Origin: a bacterium
Lineage (GTDB): Bacteria; B130-G9
Direction of reading: 5' to 3'
NCBI GenBank assembly: GCA_035527515.1
Contig: DATLAJ010000052.1
Location: 1 to 5,049, forward strand
DNA length: 5,049 bases
The notes under the pieces are model-generated. The model ran no database searches and was not told the DNA's origin. It worked only from the letters and a program-made list of their open reading frames with translations. Below are positions 1-5,049 of this stretch, one piece after another. How positions within the stretch are numbered: the first letter of the stretch is position 1; every line of letters starts with the position of its first letter. The position numbers and the translations under genes were made by a program.

Positions 1-1
1 T

Positions 2-151
2 TCGCGGGAATATATTGCCCCGCTGCCGCCTGTAGAAAACGTTTATCGGGATTCTGTGGCAGCCAGAAGTCCCCGGTTTCGGTTGATGAGAGGCAGGCTT
101 GAGATGAACAACAGTATAGACGTGGCACGTTCTTGCAGCGAGGAGAGATAA
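2..151 (+). CDS. possible C-terminal tail of an upstream gene (partial)
   Basis: One forward frame is open from the window edge (codon at 2-4) to a TAA at 149-151. That stop directly abuts the ATG of the glutamine synthetase gene at 152, an arrangement typical of translationally coupled operon genes. The roughly 49 visible residues are rich in Arg, Ser and Val and show no motif I recognise. A second frame is also open but only to a TGA at 100-102. An open run of about 50 codons is not rare by chance, so this may simply be the leader of the next gene. The family cannot be told from this fragment. Confidence 0.25.
   Translation, partial: SREYIAPLPPVENVYRDSVAARSPRFRLMRGRLEMNNSIDVARSCSEER
141..147 (+). 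promoter_or_regulatory. ribosome binding site of the glutamine synthetase gene
   Basis: AGGAGAG lies 4 nt before the ATG at 152; its AGGAG core is 6 nt away. It supports that start, as does the position of the FDGSS motif at residues 55-59, close to its place in other type I synthetases. Confidence 0.75.
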
Positions 152-1594
152 ATGCTTATTGCAGAGATTCAGACAATCGATGATCTTATTTCGAAGCTGT
201 TGGCTGACTTTCGCTCGTGCGATTTGAAGCACTGCGATCTGGTGGGCAGGTGGCGCCACGTTACGGTGCCAGTTAGCGAGCGAGGCGTTGAGCTTTTGAG
301 AAAGGGTGTTGGCTTTGATGGGTCAAGCGTCGCGGGCTTTGCCAGGCTGGAACGCGGGGACATGCTGCTCCGTCCAGACCCGAGCACTGCGTTCGTCGAT
401 CCCTTCTGCGAGGAGCCAACGCTGAGCGTTATCTGCGACTGTCTTCTCTGCGACACTCATCAGCCATTTCAGCGTGATCCTCGGCACATTGCGAGCAAAG
501 CGGAGAGCTATCTTGAGAGTTTCGGTGTAGCTGACGAGAGCTTCTGGCTGCCGGAGCTTGAGTTCAACCTTGTCTCGGCTGTGTCGTTCTATGACGAGTG
601 CTACGGCTCCGGTTACAGCATCCGCTCGATGGAGTCCCGAAGGGCACTCTCGTCCATGAACGAGGAGGGTGGTGAGATGGGGCTTGGCCCCAAGGACGGC
701 TATCATGCCTTGCCGCCTCAGGACCAGCTGCTCGATGTTCGGATGCGCATGGTTCGCGCGATCGAGGATGCTGGGATAGGCGTCAAATACCACCACCACG
801 AGGTTGGGGCAGACGGCCAGCTCGAGATAGAGCTATTCTTCGACAAGTTGCAGCGGACTGCGGACACCATTCTGCTGAGCAAATACATCATACGTAACGT
901 CGCCCAAAGGGCCGGCCTGGTTGCAGTGTTTCTCCCCAAGCCGTTCTTTGGCGAGGCTGGCAACGGTATGCACTTCCATCAGTATCTCACAAAACAGAAA
1001 AAACCTGTGTTCTACAAGAAGGGCAATTACGCAAACCTCAGCGACCAGGCCCTACACTATTTGGGCGGCATTCTCAAACACGGCCGGTCGCTTCTGGCCC
1101 TCACAAGTCCTAGCACCAACTCCTACAAGAGGCTGGTTCCTGGTTACGAGGCGCCGACGAATCTGTTCTTCTCGTCCGGCAACCGCTCCGCCGCGATCAG
1201 GATACCGCTCTACGCTGATACGCCGGAGACGAAGTGCATGGAGTTCAGGCCGGGCGATGCGACGGCAAACCCATACCTTGCGATGGCGGCAATGCTAATG
1301 GCGGGTCTGGACGGCATCAAGCAAAAGACAGACCCGGTCAAGGAGGGCTTTGGCCCGTTTGATGCGAACATCACTGAGATGTCAGCCGAGGTGCTTGCGA
1401 AGATAATGCCCGTGCCCAAGAACCTGGAAGAGGCGCTCGAGGCGCTGAAGGCCGATCAATCGTATCTTTTGGAGGGCGGTGTGTTTTCGAAGGATACGCT
1501 GGACGCCTGGCTCGACGCCAAGTATGAGAACGACGTCAAGGCAGTCGCGCGCAGGACGCATCCATACGAGGTCGCGCTATACTTCGACCTTTAG
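152..1594 (+). CDS. glnA: type I glutamine synthetase
   Basis: Cytoplasmic glutamate-ammonia ligase, which makes glutamine from glutamate, ammonia and ATP; family members form dodecamers. The 480-residue protein is full length. Signature segments occur in order: FDGSS (55-59, with the ammonium-site Asp56), PELEF (134-138, metal-binding Glu135 and Glu137), HHHEV (214-218, Glu217), GMHFH (272-276, His274), NSYKRLVPGYEAP (323-335, flap Glu333), NRSAAIRIP (344-352), EFRPGD (364-369), ANPYL (372-376) and the usual C-terminal HPYE..LYF. Residues about 146-190 include the segment (GG..G.....GY..LPP) that is present in beta-type enzymes such as E. coli GlnA. The adenylylation tyrosine (N-L-Y-D in E. 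coli) is replaced: the aligned stretch is N406-I-T408-E, so GlnE-type control looks impossible. Arg65 sits where B. subtilis has Arg62, a feedback-inhibition residue. The start is supported by an SD at 141-147. The gene converges on the minus-strand operon. Confidence 0.97.
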   Translation: MLIAEIQTIDDLISKLLADFRSCDLKHCDLVGRWRHVTVPVSERGVELLRKGVGFDGSSVAGFARLERGDMLLRPDPSTAFVDPFCEEPTLSVICDCLLCDTHQPFQRDPRHIASKAESYLESFGVADESFWLPELEFNLVSAVSFYDECYGSGYSIRSMESRRALSSMNEEGGEMGLGPKDGYHALPPQDQLLDVRMRMVRAIEDAGIGVKYHHHEVGADGQLEIELFFDKLQRTADTILLSKYIIRNVAQRAGLVAVFLPKPFFGEAGNGMHFHQYLTKQKKPVFYKKGNYANLSDQALHYLGGILKHGRSLLALTSPSTNSYKRLVPGYEAPTNLFFSSGNRSAAIRIPLYADTPETKCMEFRPGDATANPYLAMAAMLMAGLDGIKQKTDPVKEGFGPFDANITEMSAEVLAKIMPVPKNLEEALEALKADQSYLLEGGVFSKDTLDAWLDAKYENDVKAVARRTHPYEVALYFDL

Positions 1595-1755
1595 ACTTGG
1601 TTGGCTGTCCAATAAGTCGGGTCCGAGGTTGTGTAGGGGCGGGGCTTGTCTCCGCCCATCTATATATTCGGGCAGACACAAGGCCTGCCCCTACATGTGG
1701 CATACCCCGCTGCGTCATCCCCGTAGAAACCGACTTATTGGACAGCCTCTTGGTT
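1595..1755. mobile_element. MITE-like non-autonomous element with target duplications
   Basis: The perfect 18-bp inverted repeats GGCTGTCCAATAAGTCGG (1603-1620) and its complement (1730-1747) bound a 145-bp element. The 8 bp outside each end are ACTTGGTT (1595-1602) and TCTTGGTT (1748-1755), matching at 7 of 8 positions as expected for a target-site duplication. There is no room for a transposase, so movement would need an enzyme supplied from elsewhere. The left duplication starts at the base immediately after the glutamine synthetase stop codon. I cannot assign the ends to a named IS family from memory. Confidence 0.72.
1632..1695. repeat. nested imperfect palindrome inside the MITE-like element
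   Basis: The 26-nt arm at 1632-1657, beginning TGTAGGGGC, matches the reverse complement of 1670-1695 at 22 of 26 positions, with a 12-nt AT-rich centre (1658-1669). Each arm can also fold alone, with GGGCGG/CCGCCC stems on the left and GGGCAG/CTGCCC on the right. Units of this type recur in many environmental genomes and create spurious reading frames containing the string VGAGLVSA, seen here on both strands. With no U-run it is not a textbook terminator, but it could act as a 3' stem-loop for either convergent transcript. Confidence 0.7.
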
Positions 1756-1834
1756 GGCGGGCGGTTGAGCGAGGCCCATGTCTTGTCTTGAATAAAGATG
1801 CCCCGATTAGATGGCCTTCCGGGCTCTATTCAGG

Positions 1835-2293
1835 CTAGCGATTCTGGTCGTGGTCCTCATGTTTAACGCGTTCCAGGCCGGGCGGGCGAAGCCAGTTGAG
1901 AACGTGCTTCTCGAAGGCCACTATGTTGGCCAGATCATGCCTGATCGTGTTGAAGATGGACAGGGCGTCCAGCTCAGGGTCGAGATTGACCAGCTGGTTG
2001 CGGATTGACAAGACGTCCTTCAACCTCTCGGCCAGATCTTCCGGAATCACTTTCTGAGACGCAAGTGTATCGAAGATGTCGTGATAGCTCTGCGGTTTGG
2101 AGAAACCGTGCGTGGTGATGATGTGAATCCCCAGATTGATGCAGGCACCGATTGATCTCTGGAGCAGGAAACACCCCGCGTTGAAGCTCAACTCGTCCTC
2201 GATGAATCTGTCGAGACCCGTCTCAGAAAGTCTAAGCAGAAGTGAGTTGTTCTTGTCGATCTGTCCAAAATAGTAGTCAATTCTGTCTTGCAT
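1835..2293 (-). CDS. HepT/DUF86-family protein with a degenerate catalytic motif
   Basis: In the type VII toxin-antitoxin module, HepT is an RNase (or RNA-cleaving HEPN) toxin that MntA inactivates by AMPylating a tyrosine in its R-x4-H-x-Y motif. This 152-residue helical protein has the family length and layout: an N-terminal helix, a segment like AIEACIDIASHI (here SIGACINLGIHIITTHG), PxSYxDIFxxL, a VIPEDLAERL helix, then the HEPN motif. At the motif it reads R98-N-Q-L-V-N103-L-D105, so the catalytic His is Asn and the modified Tyr is Asp. The start is taken at ATG 2293, with GGAG at 2302-2305 placed 8 nt upstream; a GTG at 2326 would add 11 residues and overlap the previous gene. The gene lies 19 nt after the nucleotidyltransferase stop and is last in the operon. 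It may be an inactive toxin, a partner with a new role, or a divergent HEPN protein. Confidence 0.82.
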   Translation of the reverse strand: MQDRIDYYFGQIDKNNSLLLRLSETGLDRFIEDELSFNAGCFLLQRSIGACINLGIHIITTHGFSKPQSYHDIFDTLASQKVIPEDLAERLKDVLSIRNQLVNLDPELDALSIFNTIRHDLANIVAFEKHVLNWLRPPGLERVKHEDHDQNR

Positions 2294-2301
2294 TCCTCCA
2301 G

Positions 2302-2305
2302 CTCC
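2302..2305 (-). promoter_or_regulatory. ribosome binding site that sets the HepT-like start
   Basis: On the minus strand GGAG ends 8 nt before the ATG at 2293, in the 19-nt gap after the nucleotidyltransferase stop. A second GGAGGA touches the ATG and is too close to use. This favours the ATG over the GTG at 2326. Confidence 0.55.
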
Positions 2306-2312
2306 GCTTGGA

Positions 2313-2780
2313 TCAGCCGTTCCCACTAACTTGCCTCATAAGCTCTTCTGCCATCTGGAAATCAAGGTATTCCATCATCGCCCGGTCCTCGAACCACACT
2401 CGCTCTGCCGAAGAAGAAGCGTATATGCCATCCGAGTGCTGTAACACATTGTATTTGAGAGCCGCTGAGGCATCGTTCAACACCATAACATCAAGGTCAT
2501 GCATCCTCATCACCGACGAAAGAGCAGAAACGATCTGCGACCTGAGCTTCGGATAACGCCCCCGGGGGATGTCCCGACTCGCAACTATCCCGAGCACCGG
2601 CCGCCCAACCATATTATCATCATCATGAACTGTATTCAACATATCTTTCGACATGAAATACCCCGCCACAACCTCTGAGGCGCGTCCGAGCACGCTGCTC
2701 ACAACCTTAACTTTCTCGTCTCCGTCCGCCCTGCGACAACATTCTGATGTTTGCTTAATCAAACTCAAGGAAGTCTTCAT
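2313..2780 (-). CDS. MntA-like (MNT) nucleotidyltransferase with an altered active site
   Basis: The family transfers nucleotides; MntA antitoxins AMPylate HepT. The C-terminal half is diagnostic for MNT proteins: HDLDVMVLNDAS (94-105, with the third carboxylate at Asp97), then a KYNVLQHSDGIYA segment (109-121) and a WFEDRAMMEYLDF helix (129-141). In the N-terminal half, where GS-x10-D-x-D is expected after a VVAGYF strand (37-42), the sequence is M43-S44, then D53-D54-D55-N-M57. The glycine is lost, and in strict register the second Asp is Met; a DxD at 53-55 is possible only if the loop is two residues shorter. The length (155) is normal. Its ATG start lies inside the upstream gene (26-nt overlap), suggesting translational coupling, though the SD is weak. 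It precedes the HepT-like gene, as expected for the pair. Confidence 0.72.
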   Translation of the reverse strand: MKTSLSLIKQTSECCRRADGDEKVKVVSSVLGRASEVVAGYFMSKDMLNTVHDDDNMVGRPVLGIVASRDIPRGRYPKLRSQIVSALSSVMRMHDLDVMVLNDASAALKYNVLQHSDGIYASSSAERVWFEDRAMMEYLDFQMAEELMRQVSGNG

Positions 2781-4017
2781 CCCTGCGCTTCACGACGACC
2801 TCGATGCGCTCCTCAGCCTCAGGCGGCTCTAGCTCTCCACTCTTCACCTCCACGGCGGCCGGCTCGCCCTCCCACCTCTGCTCGAGCAGCTCTTCGCGAA
2901 CCATGCGCCGCAAAAGCTCACGCGGCACACCGCTCGTCCCACCGATCCCAAGTGTATCGAGCTTCACCCAAAGTCTCAGCAACCGATCGCCAAACATGTA
3001 TCTCGAGCCCAGCTTTTCAAGCAGAAGCGAACGCAAGAGGCAGCTTAAATAGTCGCATGCCGCCGGCACGCTCCGCCCAATCCGCAACGCAACCTCGGAC
3101 GCGGTCATCCCCGAATCAAACGACATCACTCTCAAGATGTGCCTCAGCACCGTATCGCCGCGAACACTCGAGATCGCATCTCTCATCCGCGACCTCACGA
3201 TGAGCGAAAGCGCCGACACCGGGTCGGGCAGCGACTCGGCCATCGCGTCAACGAGCTGCTCCTCATGGAGCGGCACGCGTTTGGCTACCAAAAGGCTGCA
3301 AAACGCGATCAAGTGCGAGAGCCGACCGTCGCACAGCGAACAGAGCGCACCAGACGCTTCTTCAGAAGGCACATCGCCAAGGATGTGTGAGGCGATTGTC
3401 GAGACCTCATCTGCTGAGAGCCTCGGCATAACTTTGGTGTCGGTGCTCTCCCGGTGAAGAAAGGCCCCCGCGGTCTCGAACACAGCGGCAGGGCCGAGCC
3501 CATATTGAAGGGCGACGAGCTGTATCGTTGGGAATTTTCTAAGCGCCTCGCCCAGTGCCTGGAATGGGTCACCCACCCCCTTGTAGCTCTTTAGCGCTCT
3601 CAAAGAGCACACATCTTTGAGCAGAAGGACAGGGCGCCGCCGTTCCTCGGACGACTTCGCGACAAACCCGTCAAGGACTTCGCTCAATTCTGCGCGAAGC
3701 CGCGGGCGCGCTTGTCTGGCCCTCTCAGCGGACGGAGGTGTCAGCCACGCTGGCGCCTCATCTGCGCTGGCTTGTTCCCCGCCAAATGCCTCATCAACTG
3801 CGTGGGCAATCCCGCTCAATAGCAGAGTGGGCGAGAGCGCCGCCCGGCCAAAATCGACGAACACACCAGCAACTGGCATCTCGGGCGTCCTGCTGCGCAG
3901 CCCTCGCCACAGAAGCTCTAAAGCGCCGAAATCGTCCGAAACAAAGAGCAGGTTGGACTCGCCGTCGCCCATAGCTTTCACAATAGCCCCGAAAGAGCCA
4001 ACCTGGTCCAACAGCAT
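2755..4017 (-). CDS. AAA/STAND-like ATPase-fold protein lacking intact Walker motifs
   Basis: This 420-residue protein resembles the ATPase_2/archaeal-type ATPases, in which a P-loop domain is followed by a winged helix, but the match rests on layout. In the numbering from this start, a strand NLLFVS (22-27) leads to DDFGALELL (28-36) where a family loop would read like G-x4-GKTTLL, so the Lys and Thr are replaced by Ala and Leu. A strand VAGVFVDF follows (49-56). At the Walker B position PVLLLKDV (129-136) has Lys-Asp instead of Asp-Glu. A sensor-1-like strand IQLVALQYG (165-173), RLSADEVSTIASHIL (199-213), a winged-helix region (about 290-350, ending in YMFGDRLLRLWVKL) and an acidic tail follow. 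The ATG at 4017 has GAGGG 6 nt upstream (4024-4028); ATG 4044 adds nine residues without a clear SD. It is first in the operon. Its role is unknown; a regulatory or scaffold function is a guess. Confidence 0.6.
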   Translation of the reverse strand: MLLDQVGSFGAIVKAMGDGESNLLFVSDDFGALELLWRGLRSRTPEMPVAGVFVDFGRAALSPTLLLSGIAHAVDEAFGGEQASADEAPAWLTPPSAERARQARPRLRAELSEVLDGFVAKSSEERRRPVLLLKDVCSLRALKSYKGVGDPFQALGEALRKFPTIQLVALQYGLGPAAVFETAGAFLHRESTDTKVMPRLSADEVSTIASHILGDVPSEEASGALCSLCDGRLSHLIAFCSLLVAKRVPLHEEQLVDAMAESLPDPVSALSLIVRSRMRDAISSVRGDTVLRHILRVMSFDSGMTASEVALRIGRSVPAACDYLSCLLRSLLLEKLGSRYMFGDRLLRLWVKLDTLGIGGTSGVPRELLRRMVREELLEQRWEGEPAAVEVKSGELEPPEAEERIEVVVKRRDEDFLEFD

Positions 4018-4204
4018 ATCGTACCCTCGCCTATCGATCCCCATGCCAGCATGATACGGGCTGCCTCGCGCTTGTGCAAGTAGCACACGCCCCGAAAGAA
4101 TCAGATTGACGCAGGTGTGCGGGGACCCTTTGGGACTGCGGCGGCTCGACCCCGCTTTGGCTGGCCAGTAGGCGACGCGCTTAGTGACGAACGCGCGGCA
4201 GAGA

Positions 4205-4232
4205 CTTGGTGTTCCTTCGTGTTTTTCGTGGG
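4205..4232. repeat. short degenerate tandem repeat of about 10 nt period
   Basis: Units CTTGGTGTTC, CTTCGTGTTT and TTCGTGGG follow one another; the complement reads as CACGAA-type repeats. Such tracts are familiar from intergenic DNA of many environmental bacterial genomes. They give rise to spurious peptides (HEKHEG type) on the minus strand. Confidence 0.5.
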
Positions 4233-4263
4233 CCGGTTGTTCGGTTGGAGGGTGCGCCATTTC

Positions 4264-4290
4264 AATCTGTGAAATCTGCGTAATCTGTGG
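4264..4290. repeat. three tandem 9-nt units, AATCTGNGN
   Basis: AATCTGTGA (4264-4272), AATCTGCGT (4273-4281) and AATCTGTGG (4282-4290) form an exact 9-nt period with six invariant leading bases. The complement is the CAGATT-type tract often seen between genes in uncultivated-phylum genomes. Being in frame, it encodes spurious ICEICVIC-type or QITQISQI-type peptides. No function is evident. Confidence 0.65.
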
Positions 4291-4381
4291 ACACTTTCCT
4301 ATGTGGGCAAAAAAGCCAAGCCGCCGCACTCCACACAGACCCTCGTCGAGCCCGAGGCCATCTCAATGTGATTGTCCTATG

Positions 4382-4459
4382 TTCAATCAAGTGTTTGGGG
4401 GGCTCGCTACTTGAAAAGCCGGACGCTTTGCGGGAAACTTGTTTGCAACTTCAATCAAG
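4382..4459 (+). repeat. 10-bp direct repeat flanking the aldehyde dehydrogenase leader
   Basis: TTCAATCAAG occurs at 4382-4391 and again at 4450-4459, with start points 68 bp apart. The second copy overlaps the first bases of the SD. It could be a pair of protein-binding sites or coincidence; an exact 10-bp repeat within a few hundred bases is uncommon but not rare. Confidence 0.3.
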
Positions 4460-4463
4460 GAGG
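4457..4463 (+). promoter_or_regulatory. strong ribosome binding site for the GTG-started aldehyde dehydrogenase
   Basis: AAGGAGG, near the SD consensus, lies 7 nt before GTG 4471. It decides the start, because no ATG in that frame occurs before codon 96. Confidence 0.85.
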
Positions 4464-4470
4464 GTGAGCG

Positions 4471-5049
4471 GTGAGTATTGACGAAGAGCAGATTGCGAGG
4501 CTTGTCAGAGAGACGCTGGCCGAGCTAGGCCAGGGCCGGACCGCAAGGGCTGTGCCGGAGCACTCCGCACCCCTGGTGCCCGCATCGGGGCCGGCGTTTG
4601 CCTCGGTGGACGAGGCGGTCGCTGCGGCCACAAAGTCGCAGCTGGTACTGGTAACGCTTCCCCTGGAGACGCGGAAGGAGATCGTTGCCTCCATACGAGC
4701 GGTCTGCACCGATCACGTGCAGGAGCTTTCCGAGCTCGCGGTCAGCGAAACGGGCATGGGGAACGTCCCGGACAAGGTTCAGAAAAACCTGCTTGCGATA
4801 AAAAAGACGCCCGGCGTTGAGGACATCGAGACAAGGGCGTTCTCGGGCGATCGCGGCCTTACTATCGAGGAGCTCGCCCCGTTCGGCGTCATCTGCGCGA
4901 TCACGCCATCGACCAACCCCTCCGAGACAGTGATCAACAACGGGATCAGCATGATAGCGGCAGGCAATTCCGTCGTCTTCAACGCCCATCCCGGAGCCAA
5001 ACGTGTCAGCGCCAGGGCGGTAGAACTGATGAACGAGGCGATCGTGTCG
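4471..5049 (+). CDS. CoA-acylating aldehyde dehydrogenase, PduP/EutE type (N-terminal part)
   Basis: The family oxidises an aldehyde (propionaldehyde in PduP, acetaldehyde in EutE) to acyl-CoA with NAD+ and CoA, usually inside a bacterial microcompartment. The frame runs open off the window after 193 codons; the catalytic Cys lies beyond the edge. Residues 3-20 form an amphipathic helix (hydrophobic I3, I8, L11, V12, L16, L19) joined by an Ala/Pro/Gly-rich linker (21-42) to the enzyme. This is the layout of the encapsulation peptide on PduP and EutE, and plain cytosolic enzymes usually lack it. Family segments follow: ELAVSETGMG (88-97), TPGVED (113-118), APFGVICAITPSTNP (136-150), TVINN (153-157) and AAGNSV (163-168). 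A GTG start with a strong SD is used. PduP and EutE cannot be told apart here, so no symbol is given. Shell and cofactor genes may follow downstream. Confidence 0.95.
   Translation, partial: MSIDEEQIARLVRETLAELGQGRTARAVPEHSAPLVPASGPAFASVDEAVAAATKSQLVLVTLPLETRKEIVASIRAVCTDHVQELSELAVSETGMGNVPDKVQKNLLAIKKTPGVEDIETRAFSGDRGLTIEELAPFGVICAITPSTNPSETVINNGISMIAAGNSVVFNAHPGAKRVSARAVELMNEAIVS

Larger units (their letters stand above)
4018..4456. other. intergenic region between divergent genes, with short repeats
   Basis: About 440 bp separate the divergent minus-strand operon and the aldehyde dehydrogenase gene, so promoters for both must lie here unless transcription enters from elsewhere. The minus-strand frame stays open back to 4329, but the extra residues (Ser/Arg/His/Pro-rich, partly from tandem repeats) do not look like protein. 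I see two short tandem-repeat tracts (about 4205-4232 and 4264-4290) and a spaced 10-bp direct repeat near the right end, described separately. I see no tRNA, riboswitch or clear terminator. The best plus-strand promoter candidate, TTGAAA (4411-4416) with GAAACT (4434-4439) at 17-nt spacing, matches poorly at -10. Confidence 0.6.

Noticed and set aside
123-137. Sigma-54-like promoter (TGGCACG ... TTGCA) before the glutamine synthetase gene
   Set aside because: The GG and GC elements are one base too close (3 nt between blocks, not 4). Transcription would begin near 148, leaving the SD at 141-147 outside the message. It remains tempting because glnA is often sigma-54 controlled.
1536-1791. Small genes on both strands containing VGAGLVSA
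   Set aside because: They are translations of the two arms of the palindromic repeat and have no independent support.
1748-1834. Rho-independent terminator for the convergent genes
   Set aside because: No stable stem followed by a T-run on either strand; only weak partial pairings were found.
2294-2326. GTG start for the HepT-like gene
   Set aside because: The added residues are Gly/Ser/Ala-rich and unlike the family N-terminus, and the ATG at 2293 has a well-placed GGAG.
2751-3974. Plus-strand frames opposite the ATPase-like gene
   Set aside because: They are Ser/Arg-rich, unrelated to known families and lie opposite a long coherent frame.
4205-4290. CRISPR array
   Set aside because: The units are 9-10 nt, contiguous and without spacers.
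4018-4329. N-terminal extension of the ATPase-like frame by up to 104 residues
   Set aside because: The extra residues derive partly from the 9-nt and 10-nt tandem repeats and lack protein character. An SD (GAGGG at 4024-4028) supports the start at 4017.

Overview
The window is bacterial DNA of moderately high GC with compact, SD-led genes. It carries two kinds of short dispersed repeat: a nested palindromic unit, and 9-10 nt tandem motifs of the CACGAA and CAGATT kind. From memory, such repeats are common in genomes of uncultivated bacterial phyla. Nothing here fixes the phylum; an environmental, metagenome-type bacterium is an inference only.

Layout. Positions 1-151 may hold the tail of an upstream gene whose stop codon abuts the next start. 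Positions 152-1594 (+) encode a complete type I glutamine synthetase. Positions 1595-1755 hold a MITE-like element of about 145 bp: perfect 18-bp terminal inverted repeats, a near-perfect 8-bp target duplication and an inner palindrome. Positions 1835-4017 (-) hold a tightly packed three-gene operon. Its order of transcription is an AAA/STAND-like ATPase-fold protein with a winged-helix region, an MNT (MntA-like) nucleotidyltransferase, and a HepT/DUF86 protein. Positions 4018-4456 are non-coding and contain short tandem repeats. From 4471 (+) to the window edge lies the N-terminal 193 residues of a CoA-acylating aldehyde dehydrogenase of the PduP/EutE type. It carries what looks like a bacterial-microcompartment encapsulation helix, so a microcompartment locus may continue to the right.

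How the parts relate. The most unusual region is the minus-strand operon. Its last two genes have the order and family identity of the MntA-HepT (type VII) toxin-antitoxin module, but both catalytic signatures are altered. The HepT R-x4-H-x-Y motif reads R-x4-N-x-D, and the nucleotidyltransferase GS-x10-DxD motif has no glycine and no clean DxD in register. The first gene also appears to have lost the Walker A lysine (GKTTLL-type loop replaced by GALELL) and the Walker B acid pair. Three adjacent genes whose catalytic motifs all look eroded, yet whose frames are open and packed, suggest either a non-enzymatic derivative of the system or a divergent one with a different chemistry. Glutamine synthetase and this operon are convergent, with the MITE-like element between them. 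The synthetase mixes traits: beta-like length and insert, no adenylylation tyrosine, and an arginine at the position of the B. subtilis feedback-inhibition residue.
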